Origin: an uncultured Ectothiorhodospiraceae bacterium
GTDB lineage: Bacteria > Pseudomonadota > Gammaproteobacteria > Nevskiales > Oceanococcaceae
Assembly: GCA_937141935.1 (NCBI GenBank)
Contig: CAKZQS010000042.1
Span: 1 to 64,000, forward strand
Length of the DNA stretch: 64,000 nucleotides
Reading direction: 5' to 3'
In this document: piece by piece, positions 56,346-64,000 of the stretch
Layout: every line of letters begins with the position of its first letter
Numbering within the stretch: position 1 is the stretch's first letter
The notes under the pieces: model-generated
The model's database searches: none
Told to the model about the DNA's origin: nothing
The model's input: the letters and a program-made list of their open reading frames with translations, nothing else
Position numbers and translations under genes: made by a program

Positions 56346-58238
56346 ATGGCCGACAGCGCAACGCAGCAAACCCCCGAGACCCACGAGTTCCAGGCCGAGG
56401 TGCAGCAACTGCTGCACCTGATGATCCACTCGCTGTATTCGAACAAGGAAATCTTCCTGCGCGAGCTGATCAGCAATGCCTCCGACGCGGCCGACAAGCT
56501 GCGCTTCGAGGCGGTGCAGAACGACAGCCTGCTGGCCGACGACGCCGAGCTGAAGGTCGAGATCGACGTCGATGCCGACCAGCGCCAGCTGACCATCCGC
56601 GACAACGGCATTGGCATGAGCCGCGAGGAGCTGATCGACAACCTGGGCACCATTGCCCGCAGCGGCACGCGCAAGTACCTGGAGGCGTTGTCCGGCGACG
56701 CGGCCCGCGACTCCAACCTGATCGGCCAGTTCGGTGTGGGCTTTTACTCGGCCTTCATCGTGGCCGAGTCGGTCACCGTGCGCTCGCGCAAGGCCGGCAG
56801 CGACGAGGCCTGGGCCTGGACCAGCGAGGGCGCCGGCAGCTACACGCTGCAGCCGGTGGACAAGGCCGCCCGCGGCACCGAGGTGGTGCTGACGCTGCGC
56901 GAAGACGAGGACGAGTTCCTGCAGCGCCCGCGCCTGTCGCACATCGTCAAGACCTATTCCGACCACATCTCGCTGCCGATCCGCCTGCAGCAGGAGGGCG
57001 AGGGTGAGGACGCCGGCGGCTACGAAACCGTCAACAAGGGTACCGCGCTGTGGGCGCGCCCCAAGGGCGAGATCAGCGAGGAGGAATACAACGAGCTCTT
57101 CCACACGCTGGCCTGGGATGCCGGCGAGGCGCTGGGCTGGGCGCATAACAAGGTCGAGGGCAAGCTGGAATACACCAGCCTGCTGTTCATCCCCAGCAAG
57201 GCGCCCTTCGACCTGTATGACCGCGACAGCCGCCGGGGCCTGAAGCTCTACGTGCGCCGCGTGTTCATCATGGACGACGCCGAGAAGCTGCTGCCGAACT
57301 ACCTGCGTTTCGTGCGCGGCGTGATCGATTCCAACGACCTGCCGCTGAACGTCTCGCGCGAGATCCTGCAGTCCAACCGCGTGATCGAGCAGATCAAGGC
57401 CGCCTGCGTGAAGCGCGTGCTGAGCCTGATCGAGGGCTTTGCCAAGAACGAGCCCGAGAAGTTCGAGACCGTGCTGCGCGAGTTTGGGCCGGTGCTCAAG
57501 GAGGGCGTGGTCGAGGACCCCGACAACCGCGAGCAGATCCTGAAGATACTGCGTTTCGCCAGCACCAAGCACGCCGAGGCCGGCGTGCCCCAGGTGGCCC
57601 TGGCCGATTACGTGGAGCGCATGCCCGCTGGCCAGGACGCGATTTACTACCTGACCGCCGAGACCCGCAAGGCCGCGCTGTCCAGCCCGCACCTGGAGAT
57701 GTTCAAGGCCAAGGACGTCGAGGTGCTGCTGCTGACCGACCGCGTTGACGAGTGGATGGTCAATGCGATTCCGGAATTCATGGACAAGCCGCTGAAGTCC
57801 GTGGCCCGCGGCGACATCAAGCTCGACAGCATCGTGACCGACGAGGCCGCCCAGGCCGAGAAGGAGAAGGTGGCCGAAGGCTTCAAGGCCACCTGCGAGC
57901 GCCTGACCAGCGCCCTGGACGGGCGCGTGAAAGAGGTGCGCGTGTCCGAGCGCCTGACCGACTCCGCCGCCTGCCTGGTGGCGCCCGAGCACGCCATGAG
58001 CCGCCACCTCGAGCGCCTGCTGGCCCAGGCCGGCGAGAACGTGCCCGGCAGCGAGCCGATCCTGGAGGTCAACCCCCAACACGCCCTCATGCAGCGCCTG
58101 AAGGACACCCCCGCCGACGCGGACTTCGCCGAATACGCGATGCTGGTCTACGAGCAGGCCGTGCTGGCCGAAGGCGGCCAGCTCGAGGAGCCGGCGGCCT
58201 TTGTGGCGCGGGTGAACCGGCTGGCCTTCGGCGGCTAG
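56346..58238 (+). CDS. htpG: Molecular chaperone HtpG (Hsp90)
   Basis: This 630-residue dimeric ATPase is bacterial Hsp90. It has the GHKL ATP-binding motifs LISNASDAADKLRFEA, IRDNGIGMSREEL and GQFGVGFYSAFIVAE, and the middle-domain sequence GVIDSNDLPLNVSREILQ. It assists folding under stress in the cytoplasm. The length equals that of E. coli HtpG within a few residues. The ATG at 56346 gives MADSATQQTPETHEFQAEVQ. Confidence 0.97.
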   Translation: MADSATQQTPETHEFQAEVQQLLHLMIHSLYSNKEIFLRELISNASDAADKLRFEAVQNDSLLADDAELKVEIDVDADQRQLTIRDNGIGMSREELIDNLGTIARSGTRKYLEALSGDAARDSNLIGQFGVGFYSAFIVAESVTVRSRKAGSDEAWAWTSEGAGSYTLQPVDKAARGTEVVLTLREDEDEFLQRPRLSHIVKTYSDHISLPIRLQQEGEGEDAGGYETVNKGTALWARPKGEISEEEYNELFHTLAWDAGEALGWAHNKVEGKLEYTSLLFIPSKAPFDLYDRDSRRGLKLYVRRVFIMDDAEKLLPNYLRFVRGVIDSNDLPLNVSREILQSNRVIEQIKAACVKRVLSLIEGFAKNEPEKFETVLREFGPVLKEGVVEDPDNREQILKILRFASTKHAEAGVPQVALADYVERMPAGQDAIYYLTAETRKAALSSPHLEMFKAKDVEVLLLTDRVDEWMVNAIPEFMDKPLKSVARGDIKLDSIVTDEAAQAEKEKVAEGFKATCERLTSALDGRVKEVRVSERLTDSAACLVAPEHAMSRHLERLLAQAGENVPGSEPILEVNPQHALMQRLKDTPADADFAEYAMLVYEQAVLAEGGQLEEPAAFVARVNRLAFGG

Positions 58239-58259
58239 CCGCACGCTCGGAGAGCACCT

Positions 58260-58289
58260 GCGGGCGCGGCCTGTCGGCGCCGCGCCCGC
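58260..58289. other. Strong GC hairpin downstream of htpG
   Basis: GCGGGCGCGGC (58260-58270) pairs perfectly over 11 bp with GCCGCGCCCGC (58279-58289), loop of 8 nt. There is no T-tract, so it is either a stability element or a Rho-type end. Confidence 0.6.
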
Positions 58290-58406
58290 GCCCGTATAGC
58301 CCCAATCGAGTCGCTAATCTTGGGCTGTCGCCATTCTGCGACTTTGCTCAGCCGGCGCCCGTGCCGAGGTGTATGATCGGCATGGGGATAAGGGGAAGGA
58401 CCGGCC

Positions 58407-58430
58407 ATGATCGCGTCGCCGCTGCGATGA
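58407..58430 (+). CDS. Seven-codon leader ORF
   Basis: ATG-ATC-GCG-TCG-CCG-CTG-CGA-TGA encodes MIASPLR. It is preceded by the very strong ribosome binding site AAGGGGAAGGA (58390-58400) at 6 nt. Its TGA stop overlaps the ATG of the signalling kinase gene (ATGA at 58427-58430). Its role is inferred: coupling or attenuation of kinase translation. It may also be accidental. Confidence 0.45.
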   Translation: MIASPLR

Positions 58431-61400
58431 GCGCAGACCGTCCGGTAGCGTCTGCGACACCCGCGCAAAGTGGGGCTGGGCAAGCCAGCCGCTCCCGCGA
58501 CGCCGACGCCACGGTTGACGCCGAGCGCCGCCTCTCGGCCGTCGTTTTTCTCGATATGGTCGGCTACAGCCGACTCATGCAACTTAGCGAGGAGCAGGCT
58601 GAGGCGGCCGTACTCGAACTTTGGGGCATTGCGCGGCCCGCGCTGGCCGCGCGCCAGGGCGAGGAGGTTCGCCTCTTCGGCGACGGCATGCTCGCGATTT
58701 TCGACAGCGCGCTTAACGCCGTTCGCTTTTGCCTGAAGGTGCTGCACGAGCTGGCACAGCGCAACGCACGGCCCGACGTGGGCGAAAAACTCTTCGCGCG
58801 CGCGGGCGTGCATCTGGGTGACGTTGCGCGCCGGGATGGCGAAATCTATGGCGACGGCGTCAACATCGCGGCGAGGCTGGTCGGCGTGGCACCGCCGGGA
58901 GCCGCGGTCATCAGCGCGCATGTCCACGATCAGATTCGCAACGTGCTGGAGCATCCGGTGCGCAGCCTGGGCGTCAAGCGCTTGCACAACATCGCGCTGC
59001 CGCTGGAGCTGTTCTGCCTCGCGGGCCCGGACTGCGATTCCGCTGCCATCAGCGTGGCGGCGGAAACGACCGAGGCCCAGGCACGCATCTGGCACATCGC
59101 CAATGCGCGATTCGATGAACGGCGCCGCACGCTGCGTCTGAACGGCGATGACTTCGAGCTCGAGCCTGGGGCACACGCAGTCCTCCTTGCGTTGCTGAAC
59201 AATGCCGGCGAGACCGTGACCCACGAGGAGTTGCAGGAGGCCGTCGGCGATGGCGCGGGCTCGAGCGTTGCACGGCGCATCGCTCGTCTACGTGCCGCCC
59301 TGGGAGATTCGCGTCGGCAGAAAATCGTGTCCCAGCCCGGTGTGGGGTACCGCTTGGTTGAGCCTGTTCGCGTTGAGTCGGCACCCGAGCGGTTGCTGAC
59401 GCGATTTGATTTCTCGCCCGGCGACCACCCACCTCTACGTCCGCTGTGGCGCCTCGAACGGCTCCTGGGTCGCGGGGGGCAGGGCGAGGTCTGGCTGGCC
59501 CGGCACGCCAAAACCGGCGAGCTTCGGGTGTACAAGTTCGCCTTGGATAGCGACCGGCTCGGGTCGCTCAAGCGCGAAATTACCCTTTCGCGCCTGCTCA
59601 GCCGGATCGCGGATGCGCACTATTTCATTCGCGTACTCGACTGGAATCTCGAGCGCCCGCCATTTTTTCTGGAATGCACCTACGGCGGCCACTCCCTGCC
59701 CGAATGGGTTCGCGCGCGCGGTGGATTGGCAGCCACGCCCCTGCGCGAACGCATTGCCATCGTGGCCCAGGCGGCCGAGGCGCTGGCGGCGGCGCACTCC
59801 ATCGGTGTGCTCCACAAGGACCTGAAGCCGGACAATGTTCTGATTCGCGAGACGCCGGATCAGGCGCTTGAGGTTCGGCTTGCCGACTTTGGCAGTGGCG
59901 GGCTGGTTGATGCGCGCCGTCTTGCCGAAGCCGGCATCACGGACATGGGTTTCAGCCGTTCGGCCGTGCTGGACGAGCGCACGGCGGGTACCGCTGTCTA
60001 CTGCGCCCCGGAACGCTTCGCCGGGCACCTGGCCACCGTCCAGGCCGACGTCTATGCCCTCGGCGTCATGCTGTATCAGATTGTTGTCGGCGACCTGCGC
60101 AAGCCGCTGTCTATGGGCTGGGAAGCAGAAATCGACGACGAGCTTCTGCGCGAGGACATCGCCCTTGCCGCGCATGGCGATCCCGCGATGCGGCTGGCCG
60201 ACGTGGCGGATGTCGCCCGCCGCCTGCGCACTCTGCCGGAGCGCCATGCGCAGCGCCAAGAGCGGCATGCACAGCAACGACGTGCGGCGGCCGCAGCCCT
60301 CGCCGCGCAGGAGGCGAGTCGCGAACTCGCGATGTTGCGCACGCGCAGGCGCTTCAGCGTCGCATTTACCAGCGCCTTGCTACTCGGCTTGGGGCTGGCC
60401 TTGTACCAGCAGCAACGGGCGGAGCGCGCCGCCGAGCAAGCGGTAGCCTCTGCGCGCGAGGCCCAGGCCGTGGCGGACTTTCTCGCCCAGGATTTGTTCA
60501 CGTCTGTCGGGCAAGCACCGCTGCGGTCGCTGTCGATCAGCGCGCTGCTGGAGCGCGGTATCGAGAAGCTGGGCCAGCGTCATGAGCAGCTTCCGGTCGT
60601 GGGCGCGCAGCTCTATTACTCGCTTGGCAATGCGGCGCTGGCCGTGGAGAACCTCGCGCTGGCTGGTCACGCCTATGAGGAGGCCCTGCGCAACTACGAA
60701 AACGCCGGCCAACTTGGAACTGCGGCCGCCGTGCGCGTCGCGGCTCAGCTATTGAGAATTCAGGAGGGCGAGGGTGCCAAGTTGCCTGGTCGGCTGCCAC
60801 GTTTTCAGCAGGTCTTTGCCGAGGGTATCGCCCACCTGGGCGATGGCCAGGCCGACGTGCTGGCGCTGCAGCGTCAGTTGGCCGAGGCCCAGTGGACGCT
60901 GGGCCACTGGAAGCTTGCTGCCGAGCAGATGGAGTTGGTGTGGGCCCGCGCCGACGGCGCGCGTTCTGGCGCCGCTGACGTTTTTGATGGTGTGGAGAAT
61001 CGCCTTGCTTTGTTGTGGTTGCAGCTCGGTGAGTATCCGCGTGCGGAAGCTCTATTGCGCGGGAGATTGCGGGAGGCGCGCCAAAGTGGCCTACCGACCC
61101 TTCACGTCGCTGCCTTGCAGACAACTCTCGCGAGTCTCCTGACTGAGCTTGAGCAGTTTCTCGAAGCTGAGGCACTGCTGAGCTCGTCTTTGGAAGCGCT
61201 GCGAGACTGGGTGGCCGACGATAGCAGCTTCATGGTGCAGTCCGTCCTTGTTCATCAGGCATGGCTCCGCTTGAAGCAAGGCCGCACGTCCGAGGCCGTT
61301 AACCTGTTCCGTGGAGTATTGGAGGTTTTGAATTCAGAGCCGTTGCTAGCTCGCTCGGCGGTTGCCGGCGATATTCGCAGCCGGCTGGCACTCGCGTACT

Positions 61401-61789
61401 TTGCCACTGGGGAGCGAGCGGCTGCGGAGCGTGCGCTGCGGCACGCTCTCGACATCCAGGTCGAGTCCATGGGCGAAAAGTCGCCTCAGGCGCAAATAAG
61501 TCGTTGTTGGTTGGTCGACTTTCTGTTGGAACAAGGCATGACCGCAGAGGCCGAAACCACGTTGTCCAGAGTGGACCGGCGCAGTCTGGCCGCCATTGGG
61601 CCCGATCACCCCTACAGCGCTGAACTCGCCCGCGTGACCGCGCGGCTGCGGGCGGCGCAGGGACAGCGCGAGGATGCCGCCCGCTGGATGCGCGAAGCGA
61701 TCCGCATTTATGCGCTGCGCTATGACAATGATCACAGCGCGCTGCGAAACGCGCACGCAACACTGCAAGCCTACGGGGACGGGGGATAG
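58427..61789 (+). CDS. Membrane signalling protein: cyclase, winged helix, Ser/Thr kinase and TPR
   Basis: This 1120-residue protein has five parts. Residues 36-195 are a class III nucleotide cyclase (metal Asp43 in VVFLDMVGYS and Asp86 in LFGDG; Asn146 and Arg150 in GDGVNIAARL). Residues 220-315 are an OmpR/CadC-type winged helix (GVGYRLVEP at its end). Residues 342-606 are a Ser/Thr kinase: Gly loop LLGRGGQGEVWLARH, Lys370, HKDLKPDN with Asp465, DFG with Asp487, APE. A membrane helix follows at about 642-662 and then TPR-like repeats, probably periplasmic. The cyclase has Arg82 and Glu139 at positions normally Lys and Asp. The radical SAM gene follows after 5 nt. Confidence 0.88.
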   Translation: MSADRPVASATPAQSGAGQASRSRDADATVDAERRLSAVVFLDMVGYSRLMQLSEEQAEAAVLELWGIARPALAARQGEEVRLFGDGMLAIFDSALNAVRFCLKVLHELAQRNARPDVGEKLFARAGVHLGDVARRDGEIYGDGVNIAARLVGVAPPGAAVISAHVHDQIRNVLEHPVRSLGVKRLHNIALPLELFCLAGPDCDSAAISVAAETTEAQARIWHIANARFDERRRTLRLNGDDFELEPGAHAVLLALLNNAGETVTHEELQEAVGDGAGSSVARRIARLRAALGDSRRQKIVSQPGVGYRLVEPVRVESAPERLLTRFDFSPGDHPPLRPLWRLERLLGRGGQGEVWLARHAKTGELRVYKFALDSDRLGSLKREITLSRLLSRIADAHYFIRVLDWNLERPPFFLECTYGGHSLPEWVRARGGLAATPLRERIAIVAQAAEALAAAHSIGVLHKDLKPDNVLIRETPDQALEVRLADFGSGGLVDARRLAEAGITDMGFSRSAVLDERTAGTAVYCAPERFAGHLATVQADVYALGVMLYQIVVGDLRKPLSMGWEAEIDDELLREDIALAAHGDPAMRLADVADVARRLRTLPERHAQRQERHAQQRRAAAAALAAQEASRELAMLRTRRRFSVAFTSALLLGLGLALYQQQRAERAAEQAVASAREAQAVADFLAQDLFTSVGQAPLRSLSISALLERGIEKLGQRHEQLPVVGAQLYYSLGNAALAVENLALAGHAYEEALRNYENAGQLGTAAAVRVAAQLLRIQEGEGAKLPGRLPRFQQVFAEGIAHLGDGQADVLALQRQLAEAQWTLGHWKLAAEQMELVWARADGARSGAADVFDGVENRLALLWLQLGEYPRAEALLRGRLREARQSGLPTLHVAALQTTLASLLTELEQFLEAEALLSSSLEALRDWVADDSSFMVQSVLVHQAWLRLKQGRTSEAVNLFRGVLEVLNSEPLLARSAVAGDIRSRLALAYFATGERAAAERALRHALDIQVESMGEKSPQAQISRCWLVDFLLEQGMTAEAETTLSRVDRRSLAAIGPDHPYSAELARVTARLRAAQGQREDAARWMREAIRIYALRYDNDHSALRNAHATLQAYGDGG

Positions 61790-61794
61790 ACGCC

Positions 61795-62772
61795 ATGCAA
61801 ATCGGCTTCATGCTGACGGATCGCTGCAATATCAGCTGCGACCATTGCGACGCGAGCTGTGGCCCGGATAAGACTGGCCTTTTGCCCAGTCATGCCATCC
61901 AGCGCCTGATGCGTGAAGCATCCGGCGTGCAGTCGGCCAAGCCGCTGGAGATTTGCTTCAGTGGCGGCGAGCCCTTTCTGGATTTTCCGCGGCTCGAATC
62001 GCTGGTGCGTGCGGGGCAGGAGCTCGGTGCGACCGTAACCTGTGTCAGCAACGCCTCGTGGGCGAGTAGCGACGAGAAAGGCCTACGACTCCTGGGCCGG
62101 CTGCAGCGGGCCGGGCTGAGCGCGCTCGCGGTCAGCAGCAGTGGCTTTCACCAGCAGTTCGTGCCCCGCAGCCGGGTGGAGCGTGCGCTGCGCATTGCCC
62201 ACGAGTTCGGCATCCAGGCCCACCTGAAGCTGGTGTATCGCCGTTCCGAAGAGGACTCGGAGCTGGTGGACTGGGCGCGTTCGCTGCCGAACTGTCGTTT
62301 GCAGCGGATTCCGCTGATGCCCCACGTGCGCAAAGGACTGCATCTGCCGGACAGTGAGTTTCCCGCCCGCAATCAGGGGTCGGAAGGACGGTGCCCAGGA
62401 GCCTCGCTCAGCATTCGCGAAACTGGGGAGGCTTATATGTGCTGCACCCCAGGGGCATTTACCGATTTCCATTCCTTAGGCGATGCCACCGCAGTGCCTC
62501 TGGCGGAAATTCAGCGCGGCTTCGACTACGGCAGCGTGCAGCAGATACTGCGCCAACACGGGCCCAGCTATTTTCTCGATGCGATACGTGCGACCGGGCA
62601 TGCCGATCGCCTGCGCGAGGATTACGCCGGGCCCTGCGACCTCTGCACCCATATCGCTGGCGACCCCTGTCTGGCCGGCATCGCGAGAGATGTGGCTCGG
62701 CAAGAGGCACGCGGGCAGCTGGCGAAAGTGTTCGATGCGTTGGCCAGTCCAGCGCCTGTTCCGACGGCTTGA
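61795..62772 (+). CDS. Radical SAM peptide-modifying protein with twitch/SPASM-like region
   Basis: This 325-residue protein has the radical SAM motif C11-x3-C15-x2-C18 (TDRCNISCDHC) plus Cys22, and SGGEP. The C-terminal part has C200-x10-G211-x4-C216, the first element of SPASM/twitch domains, then Cys217 and C281-x2-C284-x7-C292. Such proteins hold a second iron-sulfur cluster and modify peptides: epimerisation, thioether or carbon-carbon crosslinks. The peptide gene lies 31 nt downstream, and the signalling kinase gene 5 nt upstream. Which reaction it performs cannot be read from sequence. Confidence 0.85.
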   Translation: MQIGFMLTDRCNISCDHCDASCGPDKTGLLPSHAIQRLMREASGVQSAKPLEICFSGGEPFLDFPRLESLVRAGQELGATVTCVSNASWASSDEKGLRLLGRLQRAGLSALAVSSSGFHQQFVPRSRVERALRIAHEFGIQAHLKLVYRRSEEDSELVDWARSLPNCRLQRIPLMPHVRKGLHLPDSEFPARNQGSEGRCPGASLSIRETGEAYMCCTPGAFTDFHSLGDATAVPLAEIQRGFDYGSVQQILRQHGPSYFLDAIRATGHADRLREDYAGPCDLCTHIAGDPCLAGIARDVARQEARGQLAKVFDALASPAPVPTA

Positions 62773-62803
62773 GCCGCCGTCCGAGGCTAGAGAGGAGTAC
62801 ACC

Positions 62804-63055
62804 GTGAACGAGATTGATATCCAAAAACTGCGCAAGGCGGCCGAAGACGAAGACTTCATGCGCCACCTTCTTGCCGACCCAGAGCAGGCGGCCGCGGGCC
62901 TTGGCATTCAGCTGCCACAGGAGGCGGTCGAGAGCCTGCGACAAGCGGCGAAGGATGTGATTTATCAGAGCAAGCTGCCAGACGAGTTCGAACTCTTCGT
63001 CATTAAACCCGTGTGGCTGAGCCATCCTTCGTCCATGCCTGGCGGCGATGACTGA
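62804..63055 (+). CDS. Candidate RiPP precursor peptide, NHLP/Nif11-like leader (83 aa)
   Basis: This 83-residue peptide starts with GTG after AGAGGAG (6 nt). Residues 8-50 match a helical leader of the NHLP/Nif11 type: LRKAAEDEDFMRHLLADPEQ, then GLGIQLPQEAVESL. Residues about 52-83 would be the core, with Tyr54, Phe62, Phe65, Trp71 and PVWLSHPSSMPGGDD at the end. There is no cysteine, which excludes thioether and thiazole products. No GG or GA cleavage motif is visible between leader and core. The stop overlaps the start of the serine hydrolase gene. It is assigned by context and leader pattern, without a database search. Confidence 0.72.
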   Translation: MNEIDIQKLRKAAEDEDFMRHLLADPEQAAAGLGIQLPQEAVESLRQAAKDVIYQSKLPDEFELFVIKPVWLSHPSSMPGGDD

Positions 63056-64000
63056 AGCCACGGTTCGCTCACTTCCTGCGGGGGTGTGCGAACTGCGCCG
63101 TGGGGCCCGACGTGGGTTGGGCGGCGCGCTGGTGGCGCTAAGCGTTGTGGCTGCATCCAACGTAGCTGCGGCGCCGCCCGTCTCCGCAAGCCCGATGGCG
63201 CACTTGACGATTCCCGGCGTGTCGCCGATACCGCTGACACCCTTGGCGCCGGCGGTCGGGACGCTCGAAGAATTCGTCACCAAGGTGATGCAAGCGCAGA
63301 TCACGAAGCACGGGGTGGTCGGCGCGGTGGTGGCGGTCGTCCATGATGGGGAGCTGTTGTTTGCAACCCCCTATGGCATGGCGGACTCGGCAAAGAAGGA
63401 GCTGGTCGATGCGGAGTCCACGCTGTTTCGACTGGGTTCGGTATCCAAGCTGTTCACCGCCACCGCGGTCATGCAACTGGTGGACCAGGACCTGTTGGAC
63501 CTGGATGCCGATGTGCGCCAATATCTGCCCACCGGCACGGTGCCGGTGCCGATGGAATTTGAGCCGCCGGTAACGCTCAAGAATCTGCTGACCCACACCA
63601 CCGGCTTCGAAGCCAATACGCTGGGTTATCTGCAAAAAAACCCTGCTCGAACGGGTGAGCCCTTCGGCGTGGTTCTGGCTGAGAACGCGCCCGCTCAGGT
63701 GCTGCCGCCGGTCACGGATTACGACGCTGCCCTGGGCGCGGCCTATAACAACTGGGCCATCGCGCTGGCCGGCTATGTGGTGCAGCAGGTCTCCGGCGTG
63801 CCCTTCGCGCAGTACATCGACGCGAACATTTTTGCACCCTTGGGTATGCAGCACAGCAGCTTTCGCGGCCCGCTGCCCGAGCGGTTGGCGACCAACCTGG
63901 CCACCGGCTATACGATGGATGAGCCACCCCAGCCGCGACCCTTCCAAAATTTTCAGGACATGATGCCGGCCGCCAGCCTGAGCTCCACCGGAGCCGATAT
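63048..64000 (+). CDS. Secreted beta-lactamase-fold serine hydrolase (partial)
   Basis: The frame is still open at the window end, so only the first 317 residues are seen. A signal peptide covers about residues 1-43 (RRGARRGLGG, then a hydrophobic stretch ending AAA). The catalytic set is S131-V-S-K134 (RLGSVSKLF) and Y233-N-N235 (the YxN motif), typical of class C beta-lactamases, esterases and D-aminopeptidases (PF00144 type). It overlaps the peptide gene by 8 nt, so it is made in fixed ratio to it and may process or degrade the peptide outside the cytoplasm. Confidence 0.88.
   Translation, partial: MTEATVRSLPAGVCELRRGARRGLGGALVALSVVAASNVAAAPPVSASPMAHLTIPGVSPIPLTPLAPAVGTLEEFVTKVMQAQITKHGVVGAVVAVVHDGELLFATPYGMADSAKKELVDAESTLFRLGSVSKLFTATAVMQLVDQDLLDLDADVRQYLPTGTVPVPMEFEPPVTLKNLLTHTTGFEANTLGYLQKNPARTGEPFGVVLAENAPAQVLPPVTDYDAALGAAYNNWAIALAGYVVQQVSGVPFAQYIDANIFAPLGMQHSSFRGPLPERLATNLATGYTMDEPPQPRPFQNFQDMMPAASLSSTGAD

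Noticed and set aside
58260-58289. Rho-independent terminator after htpG
   Set aside because: The stem is strong, but no T-tract follows.
57752-58426. Upstream extension of the signalling kinase frame into htpG
   Set aside because: The extension lies in another frame of htpG and is Arg/Pro-rich without similarity; the cyclase domain starts well after 58427.

Overview
ORGANISM. The window is very GC-rich, densely coded DNA from a Gram-negative proteobacterium, most likely a gammaproteobacterium of the Lysobacterales/Chromatiales type. This rests on gene content, not on a search: a rpsP-rimM-trmD-rplS operon, FadE and FadB/FadJ-type beta-oxidation genes, the PrkA/YeaH/SpoVR trio, Lol-type lipoproteins, Wza/Wzc export proteins and an M4 peptidase with a GlyGly-CTERM-like tail. 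No tRNA, rRNA, insertion sequence, prophage or CRISPR array was recognised. LAYOUT. 1-480 is the 5' end of a membrane sensor (probably a histidine kinase), followed by two small unknown genes. 1247-6333 holds the stress module SpoVR, YeaH and PrkA on the minus strand, with a strongly folded element between YeaH and PrkA. 6474-8832 is groES-groEL, with a candidate sigma-32 promoter directly followed by a CIRCE operator. 8915-13366 carries lgt, thyA, a transglutaminase-like lipoprotein, a [2Fe-2S] ferredoxin and a WYL regulator; 13494-15128 is a GMC oxidoreductase. 15222-35889 is a large polysaccharide locus: a folded leader, three nucleotide-sugar enzymes, a lipoprotein, YjbH-like, Wza and Wzc proteins, a priming sugar transferase, a flippase, a Wzy/WaaL-like protein, two glycosyltransferases, four sulfotransferase-like proteins and a Tat-exported glycosidase-like protein. 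36007-40421 encodes secreted proteins (S74 chaperone domain, matrixin-like metalloprotease with TSP3 repeats) and a methyltransferase. 40484-47137 is a fatty-acid oxidation locus with a divergent TetR regulator and a matched pair of inverted repeats that look like operators. 47157-49302 is the rpsP operon. 49461-56070 has a VOC protein, a small lipoprotein, DUF4331 and DUF4198 proteins and an M4 peptidase. 56286-58238 is htpG with a candidate sigma-32 promoter. MOST INTERESTING REGION. 58407-64000 (running off the window) looks like an undescribed ribosomal-peptide system. A 1120-residue membrane protein joins a class III nucleotide cyclase, an OmpR-type winged helix, a Ser/Thr kinase, one membrane helix and a TPR region. 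It is followed at 5 nt by a radical SAM protein with a twitch/SPASM-like cysteine region, then an 83-residue cysteine-free peptide with an NHLP/Nif11-like leader, then, overlapping by 8 nt, a secreted beta-lactamase-fold serine hydrolase. A seven-codon leader ORF with a strong ribosome binding site overlaps the kinase start. HOW THE PARTS WORK TOGETHER. The polysaccharide locus is nearly self-sufficient for a Wzx/Wzy-type, uronic-acid-containing and probably sulfated polymer. The fatty-acid block supplies core beta-oxidation steps under a likely TetR switch. The last block probably links a membrane signal to making and processing a modified peptide.
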